From: Acrocarpospora pleiomorpha
GTDB taxonomy: Bacteria > Actinomycetota > Actinomycetes > Streptosporangiales > Streptosporangiaceae
Assembly: GCF_009687885.1 (NCBI RefSeq)
Contig: NZ_BLAF01000024.1
Span: 88,162 to 152,161 of the forward strand
Reading direction: 5' to 3'
DNA: 64,000 nucleotides
Positions within the stretch are counted from its first letter, which is position 1, and the number at the start of each line of letters is the position of its first letter. The notes below the pieces were generated by a model. It worked only from the letters and a program-made list of their open reading frames with translations, was not told where the DNA came from and made no database searches. A program made the translations under genes and the position numbers. Shown in pieces: positions 43,842-50,901 of the stretch.

Positions 43842-43889
43842 GACCCTTGGTCCTTGTACCTTCGGCGGCGATCGAGAGGACCAAGGACC
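43842..43889. promoter_or_regulatory. paired GGACCAAGG-type motifs between cydA and the alcohol dehydrogenase
   Basis: GACCCTTGGTCC at 43842-43853 is the reverse complement of GGACCAAGGGTC; GGACCAAGGACC lies at 43878-43889. The two related 12-mers face each other 36 bp apart. They resemble DosR/DevR-type GGGAC-N4-GNCCC sites, which would fit oxygen control of a bd oxidase. The assignment is inference. Confidence 0.45.
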
Positions 43890-43939
43890 CTGACCGGCCC
43901 GTCACCCCGAGTCCAGCGTGGAGGTGACGAAAGGAGCAG

Positions 43940-44986
43940 ATGATGAAGGCTCTCGTGTACCAAGGTCCCGGCAACCGATCATGGCGTGACATGCCGATGC
44001 CCGAGGTCGTCGATCCGGGCGACGCCGTCGTCCGGGTGGACGCGGTGACCATCTGCGGCACCGACCTGCACATCCTCAAGGGCGACGTGCCCACCGTCGA
44101 TCAGGGCAGGATCCTCGGCCACGAAGCGGTCGGCACGATCGTCGAGACCGGGTCCGGCGTCACCACGCGCCGGCCGGGCGACCGCGTGCTCGTCTCGTGC
44201 GTCACGGCGTGCGGGCGCTGCCGCTACTGCCGGTCCGGCATGTACGGCCAGTGCCTCGGCGGTGGCGGCTGGATTCTGGGGCACCGGATCGACGGCACCC
44301 AGGCCGAGTACGTCCGCGTCCCGTTCGCCGACACCTCCACCTACCTGGTTCCGGACGGCGTCGCCGACGAGAGCGTGCTCATGCTCGCCGACATCCTGCC
44401 GACGTCGTACGAGGTGGGCGTACTCAACGGGCGCGTCCAGCCGGGCGACACCGTCGCCGTCGTCGGTGCCGGGCCCATCGGGCTGGCCGCCATCACCGCG
44501 GCCCGGCTGTTCACCCCCGGGCACATCGTCGCGATCGACCTCGCCCAGCCGCGCCTGGACGCGGCGCTCCACTTCGGCGCCGACATCGTCACCGAACCGG
44601 AGCGAGCGCAGGAGACCGTCGCCGAGCTCACCGGCGGCCTCGGCGCGGACGTGGCCATCGAGGCGGTGGGCGTCGCGGACACCTTCGAACTGTGCACGCG
44701 CCTGGTACGGCCCGGCGGGCATGTCGCCAACATCGGCGTGCACGGCGGCCCGGCGACGCTGCACCTGGAAGACCTGTGGATCCGCAACATCACGATCACG
44801 ACCGGGCTGGTCGACACGCACTCCACGCCCACCCTGCTGCGCATGATCGAGGCCGGCCGGCTGGACACCGGCGCGTTCGTCACGCACCGCTTCGCGCTTG
44901 CGGAGATGGAGAAGGCGTACGAGGTCTTCTCGGCCGCGGCCACGACAGGCGCACTCAAGGTCGTCCTCACCCGCGAAGGGATGTAA
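43940..44986 (+). CDS. zinc-dependent alcohol dehydrogenase
   Basis: A 348-residue medium-chain dehydrogenase with both zinc sites. Catalytic zinc: CGTDLHILKG and GHEAVG. Structural zinc: ACGRCRYCRSGMYGQC, four cysteines. The cofactor motif VAVVGAGPIGLAAITAA is followed by an Asp (IVAIDLAQ), predicting NAD. AAAGGAGC precedes tandem ATG codons at 43940 and 43943. Divergent from cydAB with shared dyads between; a role in NADH recycling at low oxygen is conceivable. Confidence 0.94.
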   Translation: MMKALVYQGPGNRSWRDMPMPEVVDPGDAVVRVDAVTICGTDLHILKGDVPTVDQGRILGHEAVGTIVETGSGVTTRRPGDRVLVSCVTACGRCRYCRSGMYGQCLGGGGWILGHRIDGTQAEYVRVPFADTSTYLVPDGVADESVLMLADILPTSYEVGVLNGRVQPGDTVAVVGAGPIGLAAITAARLFTPGHIVAIDLAQPRLDAALHFGADIVTEPERAQETVAELTGGLGADVAIEAVGVADTFELCTRLVRPGGHVANIGVHGGPATLHLEDLWIRNITITTGLVDTHSTPTLLRMIEAGRLDTGAFVTHRFALAEMEKAYEVFSAAATTGALKVVLTREGM

Positions 44987-45003
44987 AACTTTCTAGACAC
45001 CAA

Positions 45004-45048
45004 GTCAAAGATTTGCTACCTTCGGGATGTCAAAGATTCTGTACATCC
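45004..45048 (+). promoter_or_regulatory. repeat elements upstream of the membrane protein-XRE operon
   Basis: GTCAAAGATT occurs at 45004-45013 and again at 45029-45038, 25 bp apart. Overlapping the second copy is an inverted repeat GGATGT (45025-45030), 12 bases, ACATCC (45043-45048). The block ends 13 bp before the first gene of an operon encoding its own XRE regulator and is probably that regulator's operator. Confidence 0.55.
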
Positions 45049-45061
45049 TGAAGGGCGGGGT

Positions 45062-45484
45062 ATGACACTCGAGGAGAAACGGGCGTGGATCCGGCTGGTG
45101 GTGGCCGTCGCCGCGTACGGCGGGTATGTGGCCGTGGTGCTGACCCAGGCCGGCGGGCGACCGCTGGCTGAGGCGCCCTACGGCGCGGCTCTGCTGGGGA
45201 GCGTGGGGGCGGCCATCATCGCCGCGATCGTGATCGAGATCGTGGTCAACGCGCTGGATCGGCAGGCGTCCCTGATGAAGGACGAGAGGGACCGCGAGAT
45301 TGGGCGGCTCGGAGACCACGTCGGCCAGTCGTTCGTGGTGATCGGCGGGGTCGCGGCGATGCTCATGGCGATCGCCGAATGGGAGCACTTCTGGATCGCG
45401 AACGTGGTCTACCTGTGCTTCGTGCTGTCGGCGGTCCTCGGCAATGTCACCAAGGTCATCGTGTACCGCAGGAGCCTCCCGTAG
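45062..45484 (+). CDS. four-helix membrane protein of unknown function
   Basis: A 140-residue protein with four predicted helices (AWIRLVVAVAAYGGYVAVVL; LLGSVGAAIIAAIVIEIVV; FVVIGGVAAMLMAIAEW; FWIANVVYLCFVLSAVL). Between helices 2 and 3 is a charged loop ASLMKDERDREIGRLGDHVG. Such proteins regularly precede a small Cro-like XRE regulator in actinobacteria and Gram-positives. ATG 45062 has AAGGGCGGGG. Start of a three-gene operon. Confidence 0.85.
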   Translation: MTLEEKRAWIRLVVAVAAYGGYVAVVLTQAGGRPLAEAPYGAALLGSVGAAIIAAIVIEIVVNALDRQASLMKDERDREIGRLGDHVGQSFVVIGGVAAMLMAIAEWEHFWIANVVYLCFVLSAVLGNVTKVIVYRRSLP

Positions 45485-45711
45485 TGGTGAAGCCGACCAG
45501 CGTGACCAACCGCATCCGCGCGCTGCGTTTCGCGAACGGCGAGATGACCCAGGCCGAACTGGCCGAGCGTATCGGCGTGACCCGGCAGACCCTCATCGCG
45601 ATCGAGCAGGGACGCTACTCGCCGTCCCTCGAAATGGCCTTCCGGATCGCGCATGTGTTCAAAGTTCCACTCGAAGAAGTATTCCAATACCCCAATTCGG
45701 AGACGCAATGA
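45484..45711 (+). CDS. small XRE-family transcriptional regulator
   Basis: A 75-residue Cro/CI-like HTH protein: NRIRALRFANGEMTQAELAE, RIGVTRQTLIAIEQGRYSPS, then LEMAFRIAHVFKVPLEEVF. The GTG overlaps the preceding TAG by one base; AGGAG lies 9 bp upstream. Single-domain regulators of this kind typically autoregulate their operon; the dyad at 45025-45048 is the likely target. Confidence 0.93.
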   Translation: MVKPTSVTNRIRALRFANGEMTQAELAERIGVTRQTLIAIEQGRYSPSLEMAFRIAHVFKVPLEEVFQYPNSETQ

Positions 45712-46676
45712 AAGCGATCGCCCAGGACGTGTACGGCTCAGCGGATGTGCTCCAATTACGCGACGTCGACCAGCCGTCCATCGGAGCGGACCAGGTGCTG
45801 GTCCAGGTGCGTGCCGCCGGGGTGGACCCGGGCGTCTGGATCTGCATGACCGGCCGGCCGTACGCGGCGCGGGTCGCGTTCGGGCTGACCAAGCCCAGGG
45901 TGGCGGTGCGCGGCCGGGCACTGGCCGGCGTGGTGACCCAGGTCGGCGCCGACGTGCAGGCGTTCAAACCCGGCGACGAGGTGTACGGCACCAGCAGCGG
46001 CGGCACGTTCGCCGAGTACGCGGCCGTCCCCTGGAAGCGCCTCGCCCCCAAGCCGCCCAGCCTGTCGTTCGAGCAGGCCGCGGCCGTGCCCATCTCCGGG
46101 GTGACCGCGCTGGAAGGCGTCCGCGGCCGGGTAAAAGCCGGGCAGAAGGTCATGGTGATCGGCGCGGCCGGCGGCATCGGTTCGTTCGCGGTGCAGATCG
46201 CCAAGGCGTACGGCGCGACCGTGACCGGCGTGTGCGGCACCGGCAAAGCAGAACTGGTGCGCTCCCTGGGCGCCGACGACGTCATCGACTACACCCGCGA
46301 GGAGGTCGACCGCGACGGCCCACACTACGACGTAATCATCGACACCGCAGGCTGCCGCCCACTGTCCCTGCTACGCCGCGCCCTAACTCCCCGCGGCACC
46401 CTGGTGCTGGCCGGCGGAGGCCATGACGCGGGCGGCCTGTTCGGCGGCTACACCCGCCAGATGCGCGCACCCCTGCTATCGATGTTCACCAGCCAACGCC
46501 TACAGGGCCTGACCTCCCACGAACGCGCCCAGGAACTGAAGGAACTCACCCAACTCATCGAATCCGGCAAGGTCACCCCAATCATCGACCGCGCCTACCC
46601 TCTCGCCGACGCCCCCAACGCAATCCGCTACCTAGCCGAGGGCCACCCCGCCGGCAAGGTCATCATCAAAATCTGA
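45708..46676 (+). CDS. NAD(P)-dependent MDR-family oxidoreductase
   Basis: A 322-residue zinc-free medium-chain dehydrogenase. Features: AAGVDPGVWICMTGRPY, GDEVYGTSSGGTFAEYA, the cofactor loop VMVIGAAGGIGSFAVQIAKAYG, and LGADDVIDYTREE, as in quinone oxidoreductase-like proteins. Its ATG overlaps the XRE gene stop. It is the third gene of the operon. The last 31 bp are repeated imperfectly at 48420-48450. Confidence 0.93.
   Translation: MKAIAQDVYGSADVLQLRDVDQPSIGADQVLVQVRAAGVDPGVWICMTGRPYAARVAFGLTKPRVAVRGRALAGVVTQVGADVQAFKPGDEVYGTSSGGTFAEYAAVPWKRLAPKPPSLSFEQAAAVPISGVTALEGVRGRVKAGQKVMVIGAAGGIGSFAVQIAKAYGATVTGVCGTGKAELVRSLGADDVIDYTREEVDRDGPHYDVIIDTAGCRPLSLLRRALTPRGTLVLAGGGHDAGGLFGGYTRQMRAPLLSMFTSQRLQGLTSHERAQELKELTQLIESGKVTPIIDRAYPLADAPNAIRYLAEGHPAGKVIIKI
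46643..46673. repeat. copy 1 of an imperfect 31-bp direct repeat
   Basis: The end of the oxidoreductase gene, CCACCCCGCCGGCAAGGTC followed by ATCATCAAAATCT, recurs at 48420-48450 as CCATCCCGCCGACAAGGTC and ATCATCAAATCT. There are two substitutions and one single-base gap. The pair brackets 1.75 kb of atypical genes. Confidence 0.75.
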
Positions 46677-46678
46677 CG

Positions 46679-46810
46679 TCAAGCAACGGCGATGAGCGCG
46701 GCGATGAGTCCGTACTCGATGGCCGTAGCGGCGGACGCGGCAGTCTGTGTCGCAACGATGGCCGCCAGAGCAACGGTGATCGTGATGACGAACCTGATAG
46801 AAGTACGCAT
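46679..46810 (-). CDS. 43-residue Flp-pilin-like exported peptide
   Basis: An unannotated-size gene: MRTSIRFVITITVALAAIV, ATQTAASAA, then ATAIEYGLIAALIAVA and stop. The last part is the Flp/Fap type IVb pilin core (ATAIEYGLIAALIAV) including the Glu at position +5-like and Tyr. A Sec-like signal with an ASA-A cleavage motif replaces the usual short basic prepilin leader, and the normal continuation after the core (about 15 residues) is missing. ATG 46810 has a strong AGGAAGGTG 6-7 bp upstream. It converges on the oxidoreductase gene with a 2-bp gap. It may be a real secreted microprotein or a truncated pilin. No tad genes are nearby. Confidence 0.7.
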   Translation of the reverse strand: MRTSIRFVITITVALAAIVATQTAASAATAIEYGLIAALIAVA

Positions 46811-46892
46811 TGCATCACCTTCCTATGACCCGGTTCTCCTCGGTATTCGGTGCCGGGCGGGACTTGGATCGCATCGGCTCGGTTGAATTTCG

Positions 46893-47428
46893 CTACACGA
46901 GTCGCGATTCGACGTCGATCCACTCGCGTAGCTGACCGGCGAGGCGCTCACCCTGGACGTTGTCCAGGTGCCATCGGGCAGCATTGACCATTGCTCTTGC
47001 CCGGCGGGACTCGTTGGCGCAAGTCTCGGCGATCGTCGAGCATGGCGACCCGGTCCAAGCCAACCGGGATGGCGTCAAGGCAAGCGCGGACGACGACATC
47101 GGCGGATGGCAGCAGCGCCGACTCGACTCCCTTGCTCCGCATGTCGGCCACGAAGTACGCCATCTTCTCGGCGTGCTCCGCTTGGGTGAAGACACCTCGC
47201 ACATGTCCTTGACCAAGCAGCCAGCGTTTCAGCTCCACCCAGTCTCCTGGTTGCTCGCCAAGGCGGGAGTCAATGACCACGAGCAGGTACAGCCACCAAT
47301 TGACCCGCCCGCTTGGTTCCGGCTAACGGCGATCCAGCCAGTCCCGGCGCTCGTCGTCGCCGAGTCGCAGGACGTGGGCCAGCCCATCCTTGATCGCCTG
47401 ACGCTGAGCCCCCAAGCGCATGCCCGCT
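46893..47428 (-). pseudogene. broken hypothetical gene
   Basis: Three consecutive open pieces in the same orientation look like one decayed gene. A first piece starts at an ATG near 47422 (RLGAQRQAIKDGLAHVLRLG) and meets TAG near 47325. The same frame continues as VNWWLYLLVVIDSRLGEQPG, KRWLLGQGHVRGVFTQAEHA and ACLDAIPVGLDRVAMLDD. Near 47030 coding character shifts to another frame ending REWIDVESRLV at 46893. I recognise no family. Alternatively these are two small overlapping genes. Confidence 0.5.
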
Positions 47429-47455
47429 CCAAGGCCCGCTACATACGAGAACGAG

Positions 47456-48034
47456 TCACAAATGGATTATGCCCGCATCACCCTCGTCGACAAGGCGACT
47501 GATCCGATCGACGACGGCGTAGTTCAGTCCAATGCGCCGAGATGGTTCCGCGTGGTTGACATTTACCACGACCAGGGACGCCAAGCCGTCTATCCGAAAC
47601 AACGCCTCAGTTGACAGGTGCGCCAAACGGATCTCCAGGAGGTCGCCAGCCCATGAGCGACCGTAAACCGTCCAGGGATCCACTCCGTAGGCGACCATTT
47701 TCATGACCCAGGCGTGCTGGAGTAGAGGCGGGTCATCGTCCTTGGGCATGCCGAAGGTGCCGTCATCTGGCGGGGCGGCGCGGAGCGAGATGCCTTGCGC
47801 GGCGATTACGTCGCGCAAGACATCCCGCGATGAGGTCGAATAATCGACCTGGCACTCGATGGCGTCGCACCCTGGTGGTGTCACCATGAGCAGGCCACGG
47901 TCGCCGTCGAGCCGAATCGACGCGAAGCTCAGACCCTCGGCAGCGTTGGCCCGCTGCGTCGCCGCCACGTCGTACAACAATTTCAGACGTGCGATCATCT
48001 CGGGCTGATACTCGACCGGGGCGTCGATCCGCAT
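47456..48034 (-). CDS. hypothetical protein
   Basis: A 192-residue soluble protein with no signal peptide. It begins MRIDAPVEYQPEMIARLKLL and includes FASIRLDGDRGLLMVTPPGC, WTVYGRSWAGDLLEIRLAHL and IGLNYAVVDRISRLVDEGDA. Mixed alpha/beta content; no catalytic motif recognised. Lower GC than the flanks. ATG 48034 follows a GAGGACTTC site. It precedes the broken gene in the same direction, so both may have belonged to one accessory operon. Confidence 0.65.
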   Translation of the reverse strand: MRIDAPVEYQPEMIARLKLLYDVAATQRANAAEGLSFASIRLDGDRGLLMVTPPGCDAIECQVDYSTSSRDVLRDVIAAQGISLRAAPPDDGTFGMPKDDDPPLLQHAWVMKMVAYGVDPWTVYGRSWAGDLLEIRLAHLSTEALFRIDGLASLVVVNVNHAEPSRRIGLNYAVVDRISRLVDEGDAGIIHL

Positions 48035-48050
48035 GTGAAGTCCTCAACCA

Positions 48051-48446
48051 CTAGGGAATCGGCAGGAGTGGGCCGGCGAAAACCCCGCTCACCCAGTTAG
48101 GACACCAAGTCTTACCCACGCAGAACGAGGCGGGGACTCCGAGAGTGCCCTGATATTTTTGTGATTCAGTATTGAAATCCACGATCGTCTGGACAGCCTG
48201 ACTTTCCGCCACGGCGCCAGACCACAGGAGCGGAGCGCTGTCCTTGGCCGCAGCCTTGACCTCTACGGTCACGGTGGACTCGCGGTGTCGCGAGTCATCC
48301 ACTTGCACCATCAGAGTTCGTCCGTCTGGACGAGTCCAGAGGCGTTCGACGCTGGGGCCAGCGGCGTTCACCGCAGCCTTGTCGCCGGTCCGAGCGCTTG
48401 CCCAGAAGTCGCCGAACGTCCATCCCGCCGACAAGGTCATCATCAA
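48051..48446 (-). CDS. hypothetical protein, N-terminus probably truncated
   Basis: A 131-codon frame: DFWASARTGDKAAVNAAGPSV, VQVDDSRHRESTVTVEV and KTWCPNWVSGVFAG late. The proposed first dozen codons (MMMTLSAGW) are antisense to a copy of the oxidoreductase 3' end (48420-48450). The natural N-terminus was therefore probably lost when that copy arrived. No ribosome-binding site precedes the ATG. The C-terminal part holds two cysteines. No family recognised. Confidence 0.45.
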   Translation of the reverse strand: MMMTLSAGWTFGDFWASARTGDKAAVNAAGPSVERLWTRPDGRTLMVQVDDSRHRESTVTVEVKAAAKDSAPLLWSGAVAESQAVQTIVDFNTESQKYQGTLGVPASFCVGKTWCPNWVSGVFAGPLLPIP

Positions 48447-48450
48447 ATCT
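48420..48450. repeat. copy 2 of an imperfect 31-bp direct repeat
   Basis: Matches the 3' end of the oxidoreductase gene at 46643-46673. Here it is not part of any oxidoreductase: upstream is the hypothetical gene on the other strand, downstream a TPR gene remnant. Confidence 0.75.
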
Positions 48451-48453
48451 AAT

Positions 48454-48610
48454 CAAGGCCAGACGGCGCTATGTGGAGGCCCGTCAGATATATGAGGACC
48501 TTCTGGAGATCGAAAATAGCGTCCTCGACGCCGATCACTCCGACTCTCTGCTACGAGCCACGAACTCACGCATAACTTTGGCGCGTAGGGCAGCGTTGCC
48601 CGTCGGGTAG
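48454..48610 (+). pseudogene. TPR-repeat protein remnant
   Basis: The frame reads RRYVEARQIYEDLLEIENSV, then LDADHSDSLLRATNSRITLAR, ending at TAG 48610. This follows the kinesin-light-chain-type TPR of actinobacterial NB-ARC proteins (A-xx-ly-ex-l-xxxxxvLGxdHpdTLxaRxnLA). Only one and a half repeats are left and there is no start. Confidence 0.6.
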
Positions 48611-48615
48611 GCCCC

Positions 48616-49677
48616 TCATTCCTCCTCATACCCGTCGTCGATCTGCTCCAGTTCGTAGATGGCATCTGTGGGCTCCCACGACAGAAGATCCTGCTCGTCG
48701 CGGGCCACTTCTTGCTCAGCGCGCATGCTCTCAAGCGCCCGACGCTGCTCATCGAAGGTCAGGTATCGCTCGTGCGCAATCCGCTCGGCGTCCTCGTGTG
48801 ACACCCGGCCGACCCCGGTGAGCACCTGCATCTCATTCATCCCGATGAACCGGTCCGTGGCTGTCATCCAGTCGGATAGTGAGATCTGCTGCCTGCGCCG
48901 GGTCCGCAACTCCGCGAAGTCGAGGAACTGCGTGGTCAGCATGTTCAGGTCGGTGATCTCGTCCTGACTCAGGTAGTTCTTCGCCGTCCCGACGTCACCT
49001 TTGCGCACCCGCGAGCCCTTCCAGGACGTCAGCCCCATGTTCGGCTGCGTCAAGTCGGCTCGCTTGACGGTCAGTTCGGCGGCCGTGTGCCCCGTCACGG
49101 CGTAGATCAGCTTGTTCTGCACCGTCGCGAAGAATGTTCGGGATCGCTGCGAGGCCGGGTCGTAGTCGCCGGCAGCGGCGAACAGATCCCGGAGTTTCTG
49201 GTAGAACCGCTTTTCCGAGGCCCGAATCTCCCGGATCCGTTCAAGCAGCTCGTCGAAGTAGTCGAAGCCGCCAGGGTCCTTCAACCGCTGGTCGTTGAGG
49301 ACGAACCCCTTGACCAGGTACTCCCGCAGCACCGTGGTAGCCCACGTACGGAACTGACTACCCCGCGCCGACCGAACCCGATAGCCGACGGCGAGGATCA
49401 TGTCGAGGTTATAGACCTGAATCTGCCGCCGAACCTCACGTGAGCCCTCAGTTCGAACTATCAAGTGTTGCTTGATAGTTGCCTCCGACACCTCACCGTC
49501 CTTCAAGATCGCGAGGATGTGGAGGTTGATGTTCTGAATGGTCCGGTCGAACAGTTCGGCCATCTGCGCCTGCGAAAGCCAGACGGTCCCATCGACCGCG
49601 CGGAACTGGATCTCTACGTGTCCGTCCTCGGTCCGATAGAGGATGATCTCCCCACCCTGCTCGCCTGACTCTGACAT
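48616..49677 (-). CDS. RhuM-family virulence-associated protein
   Basis: A 353-residue protein of the RhuM family. The N-terminal half is the typical YIQ-like block (GTVWLSQAQMAELFDRTIQN, then SREVRRQIQVYNLDMILAVG and RGSQFRTWATTVLREYLVKG). The C-terminal half is helical (FYQKLRDLFAAAGDYDP, YLSQDEITDLNMLTTQFLDF). The ancestor was found on a Salmonella island; biochemical function is unknown. Such genes travel on mobile or defence-type islands. The 300 bp upstream (49678-49977) contains only the palindromic operator below. Confidence 0.92.
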   Translation of the reverse strand: MSESGEQGGEIILYRTEDGHVEIQFRAVDGTVWLSQAQMAELFDRTIQNINLHILAILKDGEVSEATIKQHLIVRTEGSREVRRQIQVYNLDMILAVGYRVRSARGSQFRTWATTVLREYLVKGFVLNDQRLKDPGGFDYFDELLERIREIRASEKRFYQKLRDLFAAAGDYDPASQRSRTFFATVQNKLIYAVTGHTAAELTVKRADLTQPNMGLTSWKGSRVRKGDVGTAKNYLSQDEITDLNMLTTQFLDFAELRTRRRQQISLSDWMTATDRFIGMNEMQVLTGVGRVSHEDAERIAHERYLTFDEQRRALESMRAEQEVARDEQDLLSWEPTDAIYELEQIDDGYEEE

Positions 49678-49942
49678 CTCGCCTCCCCTAGCATCTGTTC
49701 ACAGGCGATAACTAGGACGTTATACGCCGGAGGCCCGTCTCACGTCCTCGGAACCGGTAATCAGGCCAGGTCACCCGCCAGGCCAGCCTTCCCGACCAAA
49801 AGGCCCCCAAGTACGTACAAACGCCTCGCCGCTCGATACCGGCTTCCTGACCTCTCCCTGGCCGTACCTCCGCTCGACCCAACACACACCACTTCTGCCG
49901 TGCTGACCAGGTTCTCGAGGGCTCGGGCGCGACCGTGGCTTG

Positions 49943-49972
49943 ACATTATGCAGGTAAATACCTGCATAATGT
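49943..49972. promoter_or_regulatory. 30-bp perfect palindrome overlapping a promoter
   Basis: ACATTATGCAGGTA, AA, then the exact reverse complement TACCTGCATAATGT. A -35-like TTGACA (49940-49945) overlaps one end and CATAAT (49965-49970) forms a -10 inside the other arm, 19 bp apart. The expected start site at 49977-49978 coincides with a GTG, which suggests a leaderless mRNA. It is the obvious site for the ArsR protein encoded downstream. Confidence 0.88.
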
Positions 49973-49977
49973 GGGCT

Positions 49978-50769
49978 GTGGTCGCAGAGATGGACAAGGT
50001 CTTCAAGGCGCTGGCCGACCAGACTCGGCGGTACCTACTGGACAGGCTTCACGAGCGCAACGGGCAGACGTTGGGCGAGCTGTGTGAGCACCTTGACATG
50101 GCGCGTCAATCGGTAACCCAACATGTGGCCCTCCTCGAAGCCGCCAACCTGATCAGCACGGTTCGGCGGGGACGGGAGAAGCTGCACTACCTCAACCCCG
50201 TTCCCCTCCACGAGATCCAGGAACGGTGGATCGACAAGTTCGAGCGTCCGCGTCTTCGGACGCTGAGCGCTCTGAAACGACGAGCAGAGGAGCATGACAT
50301 GGCCGACAAACCGACTTTTGTGTACGTCACCTATATCCAGAGCACGCCGGAGAAAGTCTGGCACGCCTTGACCGACGCCGACCTCACCGCCGAGTACTGG
50401 GGCCACAGCAACGTCTCCGACTGGCAGGTGGGCTCCACCTGGGAGCACCGCCGTACCGACGGTTCAGGCATCGCCGACGTCGTCGGCACGGTCCTGGAGA
50501 CCGTGCCGCCCAAGCGGTTGGTGATGACCTTCGGCGACCCGTCCCAGGTCACGTTCGACATCGAGCCCTACGGCGAGATCGTCCGACTCACCGTCACCCA
50601 CGAAAACCTGGCCAACCAGGCCGACTACGACGCGATCTCCGCCGGATGGCCAGCCGTCCTGGCCAACCTCAAGTCCCTCCTGGAAACCGGACACGTCCTC
50701 CCGCAGGCCCCCTGGGAGATGCACGCGGAACTCCGGGCCGCTCAGATGGCACAAAACGACCCTCGGTAA
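49978..50769 (+). CDS. ArsR-family regulator fused to an SRPBCC/AHSA1 domain
   Basis: A 263-residue two-domain protein. Residues 5-105 are an ArsR winged helix (MDKVFKALADQTRRYLLDRL, MARQSVTQHVALLEAANLIS, VRRGREKLHYLNPVPL) without a clear metal-binding CxC. Residues 108-263 are an AHSA1-type lipid-binding-like domain (FVYVTYIQSTPEKVWHALTD, WEHRRTDGSG). These are normally separate overlapping genes. Here the junction AEEHDMADKP reads through, but ATG 50299 still has AGAGGAG upstream, so the second domain could also be made alone. GTG 49978 fits leaderless initiation; ATG 49990 is the alternative. Confidence 0.9.
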   Translation: MVAEMDKVFKALADQTRRYLLDRLHERNGQTLGELCEHLDMARQSVTQHVALLEAANLISTVRRGREKLHYLNPVPLHEIQERWIDKFERPRLRTLSALKRRAEEHDMADKPTFVYVTYIQSTPEKVWHALTDADLTAEYWGHSNVSDWQVGSTWEHRRTDGSGIADVVGTVLETVPPKRLVMTFGDPSQVTFDIEPYGEIVRLTVTHENLANQADYDAISAGWPAVLANLKSLLETGHVLPQAPWEMHAELRAAQMAQNDPR

Positions 50770-50861
50770 CGCACGCCAAGCGCCGGGAATTGGGCCTCTC
50801 CCCTGAAGGACGCGCTCCAGGTTACACGGTCCCTGATCTGGTCAGACGGCGGCGTTTCCTT

Positions 50862-50891
50862 CTTGAATCAAAGCTGTATCATTGATTCAAG
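50862..50891. promoter_or_regulatory. operator dyad upstream of the XRE-ImmA gene
   Basis: CTTGAATCA at 50862-50870 and TGATTCAAG at 50883-50891 are exact inverted repeats 12 bases apart. The second arm abuts the GGGAGGGAG ribosome-binding site. Placement predicts autorepression by the XRE domain of the downstream protein. Confidence 0.8.
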
Positions 50892-50901
50892 GGAGGGAGC
50901 T

